Of a DNA stretch of 64,000 bases, positions 1 through 9,387 are shown in pieces. The DNA lies in contig WOUQ01000008.1 of the NCBI GenBank assembly GCA_009772925.1, positions 1 through 64,000 of the forward strand, in the 5' to 3' direction. Position numbers and translations under genes: made by a program. Positions within the stretch are counted from its first letter, which is position 1. Each line of letters begins with the position of its first letter. This stretch comes from a bacterium. GTDB lineage: Bacteria; Pseudomonadota; Gammaproteobacteria; Burkholderiales; Thiobacillaceae. Under the pieces are notes generated by a model. That model ran no database searches. It was not told the DNA's origin and worked only from the letters and a program-made list of their open reading frames with translations.

Positions 1-3000
1 GCCATGGGTGCCGATCTGGTCGAAGGCGCGGTGCTGGTGGTTCAGCCTGCCGTTGTCGAGGCTGATCCAGTCGCTGCCGTCGACGCAGGCTTCGATGCGG
101 AGATACCCCGTTCCTGAACGACTGTCCGGTGTCGCGATGGGGCTGTCATAGCCTGTGTAGTCGCGGCCGCCGGAGGACGAGACGGTGCCGCCCTGGCTTG
201 TGCCGACGGCGCCCAAACGCATCAACTGGCGGACGAACCTGCCGTCGGCGGTCTCCATTTCCAGCAGGAACCACTGGCCCGGATTGAACCAGCCGGAACT
301 GTTGGCGTAGAGGTCCAGGCTGACCCGTCCCGGGAATTCGCCCAGGCTGGACACGTGGCTGGCGTTGAGCTGGCGGCCGTCGCGGAACACGCCCAGCATC
401 CAGTTGCTGCCGTTCTTCGTGTGCCAGATTTGGCCGCCCGACTTTTCACCTTTCTCGTTGGCGCTCCAGACCGAGAGGCTGGGGAGGGCGAAGCGACCCG
501 GAGCATCCAGGGTGAGGCGGAAGTGGCCGTCCCGGGTGCCGTTTGGCTTGCCGCTGCCCCACTCGCCGACCCGGTCCTCGTCCATGCCGAGCCAGGTGAA
601 TTCGGCGACGCGCGGGGTGCCGGACAGACCGCCGGCATGGACTGAGGATGAGGGGGCTGTGGCAGTCCCGGCGGATCCGCTGAAACGCCAATCGCGGAAC
701 GCCACCGAGATGGGGTCGTTGCTGGCGTTGTTCTGCAAGACGAATTGCAGCCGGGTGAGGGCGGCCTTGCGCGGCGCGGACCAGATGGCGCGGCCGTCGC
801 AATAGCCGGTGACGGTGTCGCCACGCCGTTCCATGCGCAGCACGCCGGCCTTGCCGCAGGGCGCGTCGCCCTGCAGATTGGGCGCCCAGATGTGGCTGCC
901 GCTGCGTTCCCGATCGCGCACCACGTAGAAAATGGAGCCGTCGGCGAAGGTGGCCTGCAGCTCGATCTGGTTGAGTCCGCCGTCGATGCGCGCGTCGGCG
1001 AAGCCGACCTGGGCCGAGAAGTCGCCGGATGCGGGCAGGCCCCGGTTCAGGCGCAGCCCCGCGTACTGGAGGCCGCCGGGATTGTTGGCCTGGCGGGCGA
1101 CGCGGACCTGGGCGCTGGAACGCTCCAGGCGGTACATGCCGGGGGTGGTTTCCACCATGGCCCATTCCTCGTCGGAGATGGCGCCGGCCGGCTTGCTTCC
1201 AGCCGATCCCATTCCCGCGGCGGAACTGGAGGAAGCGCTGGCTGGAGGCGCATAGCCGGGCGGCACATCGCCGGTCCGTTCGCCGTTCCAGCCGCCGCTG
1301 CCAGCGACCGGCTTGTCGCAGTAGCTCCAGTTGCCGGTGAACCTGCCGCCTTCGAAGGTCCAGCGGATGCGGCCCCAGTAATAGCGACCGTTCTTCGCCG
1401 TGGCGCAGCGCTCGGAGGAACCGTTCTCGATCCACCAGCCCTCCAGCACGTTGCCGCTCACCTCGCCGACGATCTCTCCGCCGTCGCTGGTATAGCTGCC
1501 CTGCACGCTGCGGCCGCTCTGGACCAGGGTCAGCTCGCCCTCGCTGGTGCGCCATTTCCCAGCGATGGCACTGACACCCGCGCCGATGTTGGCGCCGGCG
1601 CCGGCGCCGGCCTTGATTCGGCTTTCCGCCTCGGCCTGGTCGATCACCTGGGCAATGCCCCGGGTCCAGTCCACGTCCGCCGGGATCAGATGGGTCTGGC
1701 GCAGGGCTATCAGCTTGGCGCGGGCGCTGTCGTAGCGCTTGGCCTGGATGTCGGCGGCGATTTCCTTGCGCTTGGCCTCCACCTGGCGGGTGTAGGCGGC
1801 CTGGCCGTCCTGGTAGCGCTTGATCAGGTCGCGGGTTTCCGGCGTGAGTCCGCCGGGCAGATCTTCATCGATGATCTTCAGCTCTGCCTGGCTGGTTTCC
1901 GCCAGGTTCCAGTCGCCCCGGGCGATGTGGCCGGCCAGTTCTTTCTGCTTCGCGAGCATGGCGTCCTGGCGTTGCTGATAAGCCACGGCATTGTTGGCAC
2001 CGATGTGGGCCGCCTGGTCGTTCCGATCGATGCGCCTGGCAGCTTCGAACAGGCGTCCGGAGGTTTTGAAGTCGCGTTTCTTCTCGGCGGTGGCCGCGGC
2101 CTGCTTGGCTTGCTCGCGAATCTGGCTCGCCACCGGCCGGATACTTTCAGCGTCGTGTTGGTTGGCTTCCGTCAGCGAGTTGGCGGCGCCCTCGAAATCC
2201 CCCGCCTTGGCCTGCTGGGTGGCCTGGGCCGCCAGTTTGTCGGCCTTGTCCTTGGCGATATCACGGGCACTGGCGACGATACTGATGTCGAGCCGCGCCG
2301 TGGCGGTGTTGCCCTTGCTGTCGGTAACCGTGACGCTCACCGATTGGTTGCCGGTCCGGGTCGCCGCCAGGGTGGCATGGCTGCCCTGTCCGCTGGCGCC
2401 TTGCCAGGCGTAGCGATAAGGCGGCTTGCCGCCGCTGGCGTTGGCGCTGAAGGAGACGGTCTGGCCACGCTCCACGCTGGTCCGGTCCGCGTCCAGGCTG
2501 ACCGTGGGATTGACCGGCGCCGGTGGCGTGTCGCGCACCTCGATGACCGAAAGGGAGACGCTGCCGCTGCCGAGCACGGCGCCCCCGGCGTCGCGGGCTT
2601 CCACGGTGGCCTCGATGCCGCCGGGGCTGGAGCGCGAGACCGTGGGGGTCTGCGAGATGGGATTGGAGATCGTGCTGCCGTCGTTGACGGTCCAGTTCCA
2701 GCGCAGGCCGGACGGGGCCTCGCCGCCCTGGAGTTCGGCGCGCAGCGGGATGCGTTCGTGGGTGGCGTACTGGCCCCTGGGCACGGGCTTCAGGCCGCCC
2801 TTTACCGGATCCCACATCATCGGCCGGGTGCCGGGCTCCTCGGCCCAGGCCTTCACCTGGAACTGGAGGCCGGTGTAAGTGGCGGCGATGTCGGCGATGC
2901 TGTCGCCGTGGTGCGGCACCCGGGCGAGCGCCTTGAAGACCACCGGTTTGGCATCTTTCACCTTGAAGCCGATCTCGCGCGCGTTGGGCGTGAGTTCCAG

Positions 3001-6000
3001 CCGGTTGGAGGTGGCCGGATCGAACCAGCGAAAATCGATGAGGTCGTCCGGCACGGACGGTTCGCTGGCGATGTGCAGACGGATGTCCTGGCCGATGCGG
3101 CCCTGGCCCTCGGGCGGGGTGAAGCTGACGCTGAACTTGGGCGCGATCACCTCCACCGTTTCCTGGTCACATTCGCCGACAGTGTGGAAGGCGCCTTCGA
3201 CCATTTCCTGGATTTCGCACCAGAGCTTGACCCGGCCCATGCGGCTGTAGGTGACGCGGGTGCGGCCATTATCGCTGGTGGGCGGGGCGAAGCCGATCGC
3301 CGGCTCGGCCTGCCAGACCACGCGCTGTTTGCCGGCGCGGGGCGTCGGCCCGGTTTCGGGCAGGGCCTGCACCTGGCTCACGTCGTGCACCATGCCGGGA
3401 GCGGGCGGCACATAGTCGGGCGAAGCGGTGGACACTGACTTGAGATCCTTGACGTCGATGCGCAGGCATTCGTCGAAGGGATTGGTAGCCTTGCGGCCGG
3501 CGCAGGGATCGGCCACCGGCGGCGGCGGTTCCTGGCCGGGCAGGGACAGGGTGGCCTGGCTGCCATAGAAGACCTTGGGCTGGGTGCCGTTCATCTTGAC
3601 CTTGGCGGGAGAGACCACCAGGGTGCCCTGGCCCTCGCCGGTCTTGCCGTCGGCATCGGTGGCGCTGACGGTCACTGTCCATTCTCCGGCCCAGCGCGGC
3701 GTCACGGAAGCCCGCTGGCCGCTGGCTCCGGTGGACCAGGCGTAGGTGTAGGGCGCCTTGCCGCCGCTGGCGCTGGCATTCAGGGTCACCGGCTTGCCGT
3801 AGGGCACGATGGCACTCGGGATTTCCACCCGGACCTGGATGGTCGAGAGGCCGTCCTGGGGCTTCTTGCCGGCCGTCAGATCCACGCTGGCGCAACTCAG
3901 GGCGTACTTCAGGCGCGGTGTGACGGGCTTGGGATAGGGGAAGGGCAGTTTGTGCTTCTCGGCGAGTTTCTCCACCGCCTCGAACCAGTTGCGGAAGCCG
4001 CCGTAGCCGGCGCTGTGCAGGAGTTGCACGGCGTCGGGCAGTTCCTGCTTGGCCATGCGGATGCGCTTCATCTCTTCCCAATGCTGGGCTGGCCAGGTGC
4101 CGACGCAGCTTTCCTCGAATTTGCGGCCTTCGGTCTGGCAGCGGGCGACGCGCTTGTCGGTGGCTTCGCGATCGCTGCTGTTGTCCCAGCAGCGGCGTTC
4201 CACTTCTGTGCGCTTGGTTTCCACCTGGCGCGTGAGCCGGTCCCAGGTCAGGGAGTCGATGTGATCCAGGGCGTCGATATAGGGCCGCCAGGCCAGGGCC
4301 CAGTCCATGCGCTCGTTCTTCAGAGTGGTCAGCGCCACGCCCAGGGCATCGATGTTGGCCTGCCAGGCGACCACGTTCTTCATCTTCAGGTCGCTCTTCT
4401 TCTCCGCGTCCAGGCGGTCGACCAGGCGTTTCCAGTCGCGCGCCTTGAGGGCCGCCTCGATCTCGGCGGCGAGATTGGCGCTGGCAGCGGGTGGCTTGCC
4501 ACCGGTCGGGTCCTTCACGGTCACCGTGCGGACCGCTTCGCCCAGCTTTTTCTCGCTGCCGGAAGCTTTGCTGGTGGCGCTCAACATCAGATTCATGCCG
4601 CCCGCCTGTTCGGCCTTTACTTTCACCTTCTCGCCGTTTCCTGCGGCCTGGCCGTTCACCGACCAGTTCAGGGCCAGGCCGGGGCGCGATTTGTCCTCGG
4701 GCTTGGCGAATTTGGCGGAGAAGTCGGCGCTCTCGCCCAGCTTCATTTCCGTCGGGCCGATGATTTCCAGCGCCAGGGCCTGGTTGCCGGCCGCCAGCTT
4801 GGCCAGATACTCCTTGTAGAGCTTCACGCGTTGTTGCAGCGCGGTCCTCACGCCCTCCTCGCAATTGGGTGCGGCGCGGCCGGCGCAGTCGTCCAGCAGG
4901 TGTTCCCATTCCAGGCCGATCTGGCCCAGGACCTTGAGGTGTTCCTTGTCTTTATCGGCGTCCACGGCCCTGCCTAGAGCGCTGGTCAAGTCGGCGCGCA
5001 TGGATTCCGACCGGGAGCTATGGGCAGCCAGGGTGTTCTCGGCGAGTTCCGCGTCCTTGGCCGGGTCGCCGGTCAGGACGGGGGCGCCGGACTTGCCGCC
5101 GATGAGCAGTATCTTCATAGGTTTGCCCTGGGCGGCCACGTAGTCGATCCCGAAGCCGTCATGCCACAAGCCCAGCACGATCTGCTGGCGCAGCTTGGCG
5201 ATGCGCTCATAAGCCTTGATGTACTTGTCGTAGACCAGGCCCACTGCGTAGGGATTCTCCCCACCCAGCCAGGAGACGCTGGAATTCTGGCGGATTTCCC
5301 ACTTGATCCTGGACAGCAGGCCCTTGTCCTTGCCCAGGTCGTAATCCCGCAAGCTGAGGTCCTCCTCCAGCTTCTTCACCTTGGCCTCCAGCTCGGCCAC
5401 GTTCACCGACTTGGCGGCGGACTCCAGCATGTCCGCCATGGCCACCCACAGGGTCTCGGTGAGCTGCTCCTCCATGCGTTGCAGGGCCACCTGGCGCTGG
5501 GCGGTGAATCTGTCCTGGGGCATGGCGTCCGACTTCGCCTTGAAGTTCTCCAGCATCACGGTCATGTAGCGCACGTCCTCGCTCAGGCCGAAGAAGCGGC
5601 GCAGGTTCTGCAGCTTGTTCTCGTAGCGGCCGAAACGATCGTCCTGCCTGGGCACCAGGGAGGACCAGTAGCGGAAGTTGGGCGAGGTGTAGAAGGTGCT
5701 CTCGGGCTTGTTGAACAGGGCGACGATGGCCTTGCGGTTGCCCGGCGGCGAGATGGATTCGCTGTCGATCTCTTTGCCGAGGATGTTCTTCAGGCTGAAG
5801 CCGGTGATCTTGCCCTGGGTGTCGAATTCGGTGATTTCCAGTACTTTGTTCAGGGCGTTGTAGAACTCTGTGTCGCGTATGCCCACGTCGGCCCTTTGCA
5901 TCAGCCCGCTGACCATGTAGGTCTGGCCCGCGAAGGGGAAGTACATGAAGGCCACGGCCATGCCCAGCGGCTTGGGCGATCCGCTCTTCAAGCTGTCGTA

Positions 6001-8193
6001 GACCGCGAAGGGGATCTGCATGCTGGGGAAATAGGACTGGGCGCCGATGCGGCCCATGGCGATGCCTGCGTTCAGCAGGGCATCGCTGGCATCGCTGTTG
6101 AGGTAGGCCTCGTACACCGCGAAGCCGTTGTCCGCCCAGTCAGCCGCCTTGAGCAGGCCGGAACCCGAAGTGGTTTTTTCCAGCTGCTCGTTGAGTTCCA
6201 TCACCTTGCCGTGGAAATCAGCCACGTTGGGGAATTTCTGCTTGGCTTTGTTGGCGAATTCGTCGATGGATTTCTCGATCCAGCCCAGCTTGCGCAGGTA
6301 GGCCTTCAGCTTCAGCACGCTGTCGGACATGAGGATGCGGTCGATGACCGAATCGGGCAGCTTGTAGGCCTCGTTGAGCAGTTTGTGCAGTGCGTTGGCC
6401 TTGGCCTCCAGTTCGGCCGGCGGCAGCTTGCCTTCCATGACTGCCTTCGCCATGTCCTGTGCCTCGACCATGATTTTCGGCGGTTCGCCCGAGGTATTGT
6501 GGAAGGTATCCAGTTCCGTGCCCAGGTCGCGCCACAGCTTTTCGGCTGCCTGCTGGCGCGCGGCGTCGCCATCGATCTTGGCGATGGCGTTGAGGCGGAA
6601 GGCCAAAGCCCGGGCAGCGTTATCGTGCATAGCCGTCTTGGCGCGCGCCACCAGCTTGTCGGTGACCGCCTCCACGTTGTCGGCGGTGATCTCCTCGCCG
6701 GACAGTGCCCGCAGTAGGTCCGCGACCTTCTCCGGATCGTTCTTGTTGGCGATGATCTTTTCCGCCGCCTGGGCCAACAGGGGGTCGTTGGCTGCATAGG
6801 GGTTGAAGCCGAACTCCGCCACCGCCTTCTTGCTCATGAAATAGCTGCGCTCGGCGTACTTGAGCATCTTGATCAGCTTTTGGCCGCGGGAGTAGGGGCC
6901 GTGCTCGATGTCGTGGATGCCGTGCCGCAGCATCTCCAGCGACAGCATGGGTTCCTTGGCCAGGTCCATCTTGGGGAATTCCACTTCAGCGAATTTACCC
7001 GCCTCCAGCTTGCGGAAGGCCACCTCCCAGAACAGCTGCGTACCCGGTTTCTCCACCAGGCGGACCCTGGGCCGGCCGTTCTCGTCCAGGGCCAGGCTGC
7101 CATCCGGGTTCTTCTCGACCTTGAGCACCTTCCACTTGGAGCGCTTCAGCATGTCCAGCTCGGCGAAGGTCTTGCCCCAGTCGCCGATGAACACGTCGGC
7201 CGTGGCCTGGCTATGGGCGGTAAGGAGGGCGTCCAGCTTGACCATGTCCAGGCCGGTATGGGCGATGAGCTTGCTTTCAAACTGGTCCACGATCCAACGG
7301 TTCAGTTCCGGGTCGATGGACACGCTGGAGAAGTCGATGTCCGCCTGGAAGCCCAGGTCGCCCAGGCGCATCTTCACCCAGGAGCCGATATCGATCTCGC
7401 CGAACACGGCTGCGTCAGGGTTGGAGCGGAAGGTGTCCTGCAGCGTTTCCATCCACAGGCGCTGCACCAGCTGGGCACGCCCCATCATGAGGGCACGCTC
7501 GGTGCCCAGGAAGGCGTCATCCCAGGCACCCTGGCCCGGGAACAGGGCACTGCCCCCCCCTCCCGCAGCCTTGTACTGTTCCTTGAACTGCTGCAGGTCC
7601 CGCACACCCAGGCCCATGCCGCCCAGCTCCTTGAAGAACCCCTCGGTGACCTGGGCCAGTCTGGACTGGGCGGAGGCGTCCAGGGACGGGGTCTTGCTGC
7701 CGTCGCCACTCTTGTCGAACAGGGCGCGGATGCCGCCCAGCTCGACCTCATAGCGCTTCAACAGCTCGCCGATCTGAGTCATGCGCGGGTCATCCAGGAC
7801 TGGCTGCTGGCCTGGAGCGGAGCTACTGCCCTTGATGATGGGTTTGATGCGGCTGCTTGTGTCGGCCGTCACGTTCAGCGAAATGGAATACGTGGTGGAG
7901 CCCAGCTTCCAATCGACCGTCGCTGTGACATCCACCTTGCCCGGCGCCATTCCCTTGACCTTGGCTTCCGTCCGCTCCTTGTCCGTGAATTGGACGATGC
8001 CGGCTGGGATTGCGCGCCACTTCGGCTTGACCAGACTGAAAGCCCCCGGAATCTTCAGGGTGACCGTCTCCCCCACCGCGAACTCGGTGCGGTCGGCCTG
8101 AAGTTCGTCCGCCAGGGCGGGCAGGGTGGCGAAGCAGGCAAGCAGCAGAGCCCAGAACGGCAACCAGGCACGGGAGGATGGGCGGCGCGACAT
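1..8193 (-). CDS. Giant exported multidomain protein with Ig/PKD-like domains, 3' end outside window
   Basis: Reading the minus strand from the ATG at 8193 gives one frame with no stop down to base 1, at least 2731 residues, so the C-terminus lies off the window. The N-terminus is a signal peptide: arginines, a hydrophobic run, then ALA-D near residue 28; an LLAC at 17-20 could instead be a weak lipobox. Visible modules are Ig-like stretches near residues 29-115 and 1138-1235, PKD-like domains near 1450-1530 and 1895-1975 (both with ASGGK-P-Y-YAW), a charged helical stretch 1975-2195, a lipocalin-like segment near 2211-2300, and beta-rich C-terminal domains. An in-frame ATG also exists at 8205, but GGAGA is correctly spaced only before 8193. 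The first 1100 residues match no family I know. The role is unknown; a surface or periplasmic scaffold is an inference. Confidence 0.85.
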   Translation of the reverse strand, partial: MSRRPSSRAWLPFWALLLACFATLPALADELQADRTEFAVGETVTLKIPGAFSLVKPKWRAIPAGIVQFTDKERTEAKVKGMAPGKVDVTATVDWKLGSTTYSISLNVTADTSSRIKPIIKGSSSAPGQQPVLDDPRMTQIGELLKRYEVELGGIRALFDKSGDGSKTPSLDASAQSRLAQVTEGFFKELGGMGLGVRDLQQFKEQYKAAGGGGSALFPGQGAWDDAFLGTERALMMGRAQLVQRLWMETLQDTFRSNPDAAVFGEIDIGSWVKMRLGDLGFQADIDFSSVSIDPELNRWIVDQFESKLIAHTGLDMVKLDALLTAHSQATADVFIGDWGKTFAELDMLKRSKWKVLKVEKNPDGSLALDENGRPRVRLVEKPGTQLFWEVAFRKLEAGKFAEVEFPKMDLAKEPMLSLEMLRHGIHDIEHGPYSRGQKLIKMLKYAERSYFMSKKAVAEFGFNPYAANDPLLAQAAEKIIANKNDPEKVADLLRALSGEEITADNVEAVTDKLVARAKTAMHDNAARALAFRLNAIAKIDGDAARQQAAEKLWRDLGTELDTFHNTSGEPPKIMVEAQDMAKAVMEGKLPPAELEAKANALHKLLNEAYKLPDSVIDRILMSDSVLKLKAYLRKLGWIEKSIDEFANKAKQKFPNVADFHGKVMELNEQLEKTTSGSGLLKAADWADNGFAVYEAYLNSDASDALLNAGIAMGRIGAQSYFPSMQIPFAVYDSLKSGSPKPLGMAVAFMYFPFAGQTYMVSGLMQRADVGIRDTEFYNALNKVLEITEFDTQGKITGFSLKNILGKEIDSESISPPGNRKAIVALFNKPESTFYTSPNFRYWSSLVPRQDDRFGRYENKLQNLRRFFGLSEDVRYMTVMLENFKAKSDAMPQDRFTAQRQVALQRMEEQLTETLWVAMADMLESAAKSVNVAELEAKVKKLEEDLSLRDYDLGKDKGLLSRIKWEIRQNSSVSWLGGENPYAVGLVYDKYIKAYERIAKLRQQIVLGLWHDGFGIDYVAAQGKPMKILLIGGKSGAPVLTGDPAKDAELAENTLAAHSSRSESMRADLTSALGRAVDADKDKEHLKVLGQIGLEWEHLLDDCAGRAAPNCEEGVRTALQQRVKLYKEYLAKLAAGNQALALEIIGPTEMKLGESADFSAKFAKPEDKSRPGLALNWSVNGQAAGNGEKVKVKAEQAGGMNLMLSATSKASGSEKKLGEAVRTVTVKDPTGGKPPAASANLAAEIEAALKARDWKRLVDRLDAEKKSDLKMKNVVAWQANIDALGVALTTLKNERMDWALAWRPYIDALDHIDSLTWDRLTRQVETKRTEVERRCWDNSSDREATDKRVARCQTEGRKFEESCVGTWPAQHWEEMKRIRMAKQELPDAVQLLHSAGYGGFRNWFEAVEKLAEKHKLPFPYPKPVTPRLKYALSCASVDLTAGKKPQDGLSTIQVRVEIPSAIVPYGKPVTLNASASGGKAPYTYAWSTGASGQRASVTPRWAGEWTVTVSATDADGKTGEGQGTLVVSPAKVKMNGTQPKVFYGSQATLSLPGQEPPPPVADPCAGRKATNPFDECLRIDVKDLKSVSTASPDYVPPAPGMVHDVSQVQALPETGPTPRAGKQRVVWQAEPAIGFAPPTSDNGRTRVTYSRMGRVKLWCEIQEMVEGAFHTVGECDQETVEVIAPKFSVSFTPPEGQGRIGQDIRLHIASEPSVPDDLIDFRWFDPATSNRLELTPNAREIGFKVKDAKPVVFKALARVPHHGDSIADIAATYTGLQFQVKAWAEEPGTRPMMWDPVKGGLKPVPRGQYATHERIPLRAELQGGEAPSGLRWNWTVNDGSTISNPISQTPTVSRSSPGGIEATVEARDAGGAVLGSGSVSLSVIEVRDTPPAPVNPTVSLDADRTSVERGQTVSFSANASGGKPPYRYAWQGASGQGSHATLAATRTGNQSVSVTVTDSKGNTATARLDISIVASARDIAKDKADKLAAQATQQAKAGDFEGAANSLTEANQHDAESIRPVASQIREQAKQAAATAEKKRDFKTSGRLFEAARRIDRNDQAAHIGANNAVAYQQRQDAMLAKQKELAGHIARGDWNLAETSQAELKIIDEDLPGGLTPETRDLIKRYQDGQAAYTRQVEAKRKEIAADIQAKRYDSARAKLIALRQTHLIPADVDWTRGIAQVIDQAEAESRIKAGAGAGANIGAGVSAIAGKWRTSEGELTLVQSGRSVQGSYTSDGGEIVGEVSGNVLEGWWIENGSSERCATAKNGRYYWGRIRWTFEGGRFTGNWSYCDKPVAGSGGWNGERTGDVPPGYAPPASASSSSAAGMGSAGSKPAGAISDEEWAMVETTPGMYRLERSSAQVRVARQANNPGGLQYAGLRLNRGLPASGDFSAQVGFADARIDGGLNQIELQATFADGSIFYVVRDRERSGSHIWAPNLQGDAPCGKAGVLRMERRGDTVTGYCDGRAIWSAPRKAALTRLQFVLQNNASNDPISVAFRDWRFSGSAGTATAPSSSVHAGGLSGTPRVAEFTWLGMDEDRVGEWGSGKPNGTRDGHFRLTLDAPGRFALPSLSVWSANEKGEKSGGQIWHTKNGSNWMLGVFRDGRQLNASHVSSLGEFPGRVSLDLYANSSGWFNPGQWFLLEMETADGRFVRQLMRLGAVGTSQGGTVSSSGGRDYTGYDSPIATPDSRSGTGYLRIEACVDGSDWISLDNGRLNHQHRAFDQIGTHG

Positions 8194-8208
8194 GATGGTC
8201 TCCATGAA

Positions 8209-8227
8209 AGGCCGGTTGCGCCGGCCT
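8209..8227 (-). promoter_or_regulatory. Hairpin immediately upstream of the giant gene
   Basis: AGGCCGG and CCGGCCT form a perfect 7-bp stem around a 5-base loop, ending four bases before the possible ATG at 8205. It would hinder initiation at 8205 and so favours the 8193 start, whose GGAGA lies outside the stem. Confidence 0.4.
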
Positions 8228-8355
8228 CCCTATCAAACGATGCACATATCCAATTTAGACGGTCGCCTGGGCGGATCAATGTCGGGAATTCGACAGCCCG
8301 CGTGCCCGCGGCGTAGCGGTTAGAATTCACCCTCTTTGGCCCGCATCCTCAGACC

Positions 8356-9285
8356 ATGCCCGCTTTCCAGGACATCATCCTCAACCTCCAGCGCTACTGG
8401 GGCGAACAAGGCTGCGCCCTGCTGCAGCCCTACGACATGGAAGTCGGCGCCGGCACCAGCCACACCGCCACCTTCCTACGCGCCCTCGGTCCCGAGCCCT
8501 GGAAGGCCGCCTACGTGCAGCCTTCGCGCCGGCCCAAGGACGGCCGCTACGGCGAGAACCCCAACCGCATGCAGCATTACTACCAGTACCAGGTGGTGCT
8601 CAAGCCGGCGCCGGCCAACATCCTGGAGCTGTATCTCGGCTCCCTCGAAGCCCTGGGTTTCGACCTGAAGAAGAACGACATCCGCTTCGTCGAGGACGAC
8701 TGGGAGAACCCCACCCTGGGTGCCTGGGGCCTGGGCTGGGAGGTGTGGCTGAACGGCATGGAAGTCACCCAGTTCACCTACTTCCAGCAGGTGGGCGGCA
8801 TCAACTGCAAGCCCATCACCGGCGAGATCACCTACGGCCTGGAACGCCTGGCCATGTACCTGCAAGGGGTGGACAACGTCTTCGACCTGGAATACGCGCC
8901 CGGCGTCAGCTACGGCGACGTGTTCCACCAGAACGAGGTGGAGCAGTCCACCTACAACTTCGAGCATTCCGACGTGGAATTCCTGCTCACCGCCTTCAAC
9001 GCCCACGAGAAGCAGGCCAAACATCTCATGCAGCACCAGCTCGCCCTGCCGGCCTATGAGCAGGTGCTGAAGGCCGCCCACACCTTCAACCTGCTGGACG
9101 CCCGCGGCGCCATCTCGGTCACCGAGCGGGCGGCCTACATCGGCCGCATCCGCAACCTGGCCCGGGCCGTGGCGCAGAGCTACCTCGATTCCCGCGCCCG
9201 CCTGGGCTTCCCCATGGCGCCGAAGGCCTGGGCCGGGGAAGTGCTGGCGCAGATTGAAAAGCAGGCCGAGAAGAAGGCGGCGTGA
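8356..9285 (+). CDS. glyQ: Glycyl-tRNA synthetase alpha subunit
   Basis: This is the catalytic alpha chain of the bacterial alpha2beta2 glycyl-tRNA synthetase, which charges tRNA-Gly in the cytoplasm. The 309-residue product is the usual length. It carries the family N-terminus ([17 protein letters not shown]), the [14 protein letters not shown] block and the [10 protein letters not shown] segment of the class II core. The beta chain glyS follows after about 100 bases that hold a repeat element. The gene diverges from the giant exported protein. Confidence 0.98.
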   Translation: MPAFQDIILNLQRYWGEQGCALLQPYDMEVGAGTSHTATFLRALGPEPWKAAYVQPSRRPKDGRYGENPNRMQHYYQYQVVLKPAPANILELYLGSLEALGFDLKKNDIRFVEDDWENPTLGAWGLGWEVWLNGMEVTQFTYFQQVGGINCKPITGEITYGLERLAMYLQGVDNVFDLEYAPGVSYGDVFHQNEVEQSTYNFEHSDVEFLLTAFNAHEKQAKHLMQHQLALPAYEQVLKAAHTFNLLDARGAISVTERAAYIGRIRNLARAVAQSYLDSRARLGFPMAPKAWAGEVLAQIEKQAEKKAA

Positions 9286-9303
9286 CCGGAGTCATGATCC
9301 TGG

Positions 9304-9378
9304 CCGTCATTCCCGCGCAGGCGGGAATCCAGACGGAATCAAGAACAACATGGATTCCCGCCTGCGCGGGAATGACGG
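9304..9378. repeat. REP-like paired inverted repeat between glyQ and glyS
   Basis: Two oppositely oriented copies of a unit like GTCATTCCCGCGCAGGCGGG face each other about 20 bases apart. Each half is itself a hairpin (TTCCCGC/GCGGGAA), and the two halves can pair into one long stem. A relative lies at 24443-24511. It looks like a dispersed REP/BIME-type element in the transcribed glyQ-glyS spacer. Confidence 0.75.
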
Positions 9379-9387
9379 GGTTTACCT

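Noticed and set aside
745-3438. Open frame of about 897 codons on the plus strand
   Set aside because: It lies wholly opposite the continuous giant gene. Its composition (Ala, Gly, Val, His, Asp-rich, no family motif) is that of an antisense shadow in GC-rich DNA.
8289-8326. Sigma-70 promoter for glyQ
   Set aside because: TAGAAT at 8321 is a fair -10, but the only -35-like hexamer (TCGACA at 8290) is 25 bases away, too far to support.
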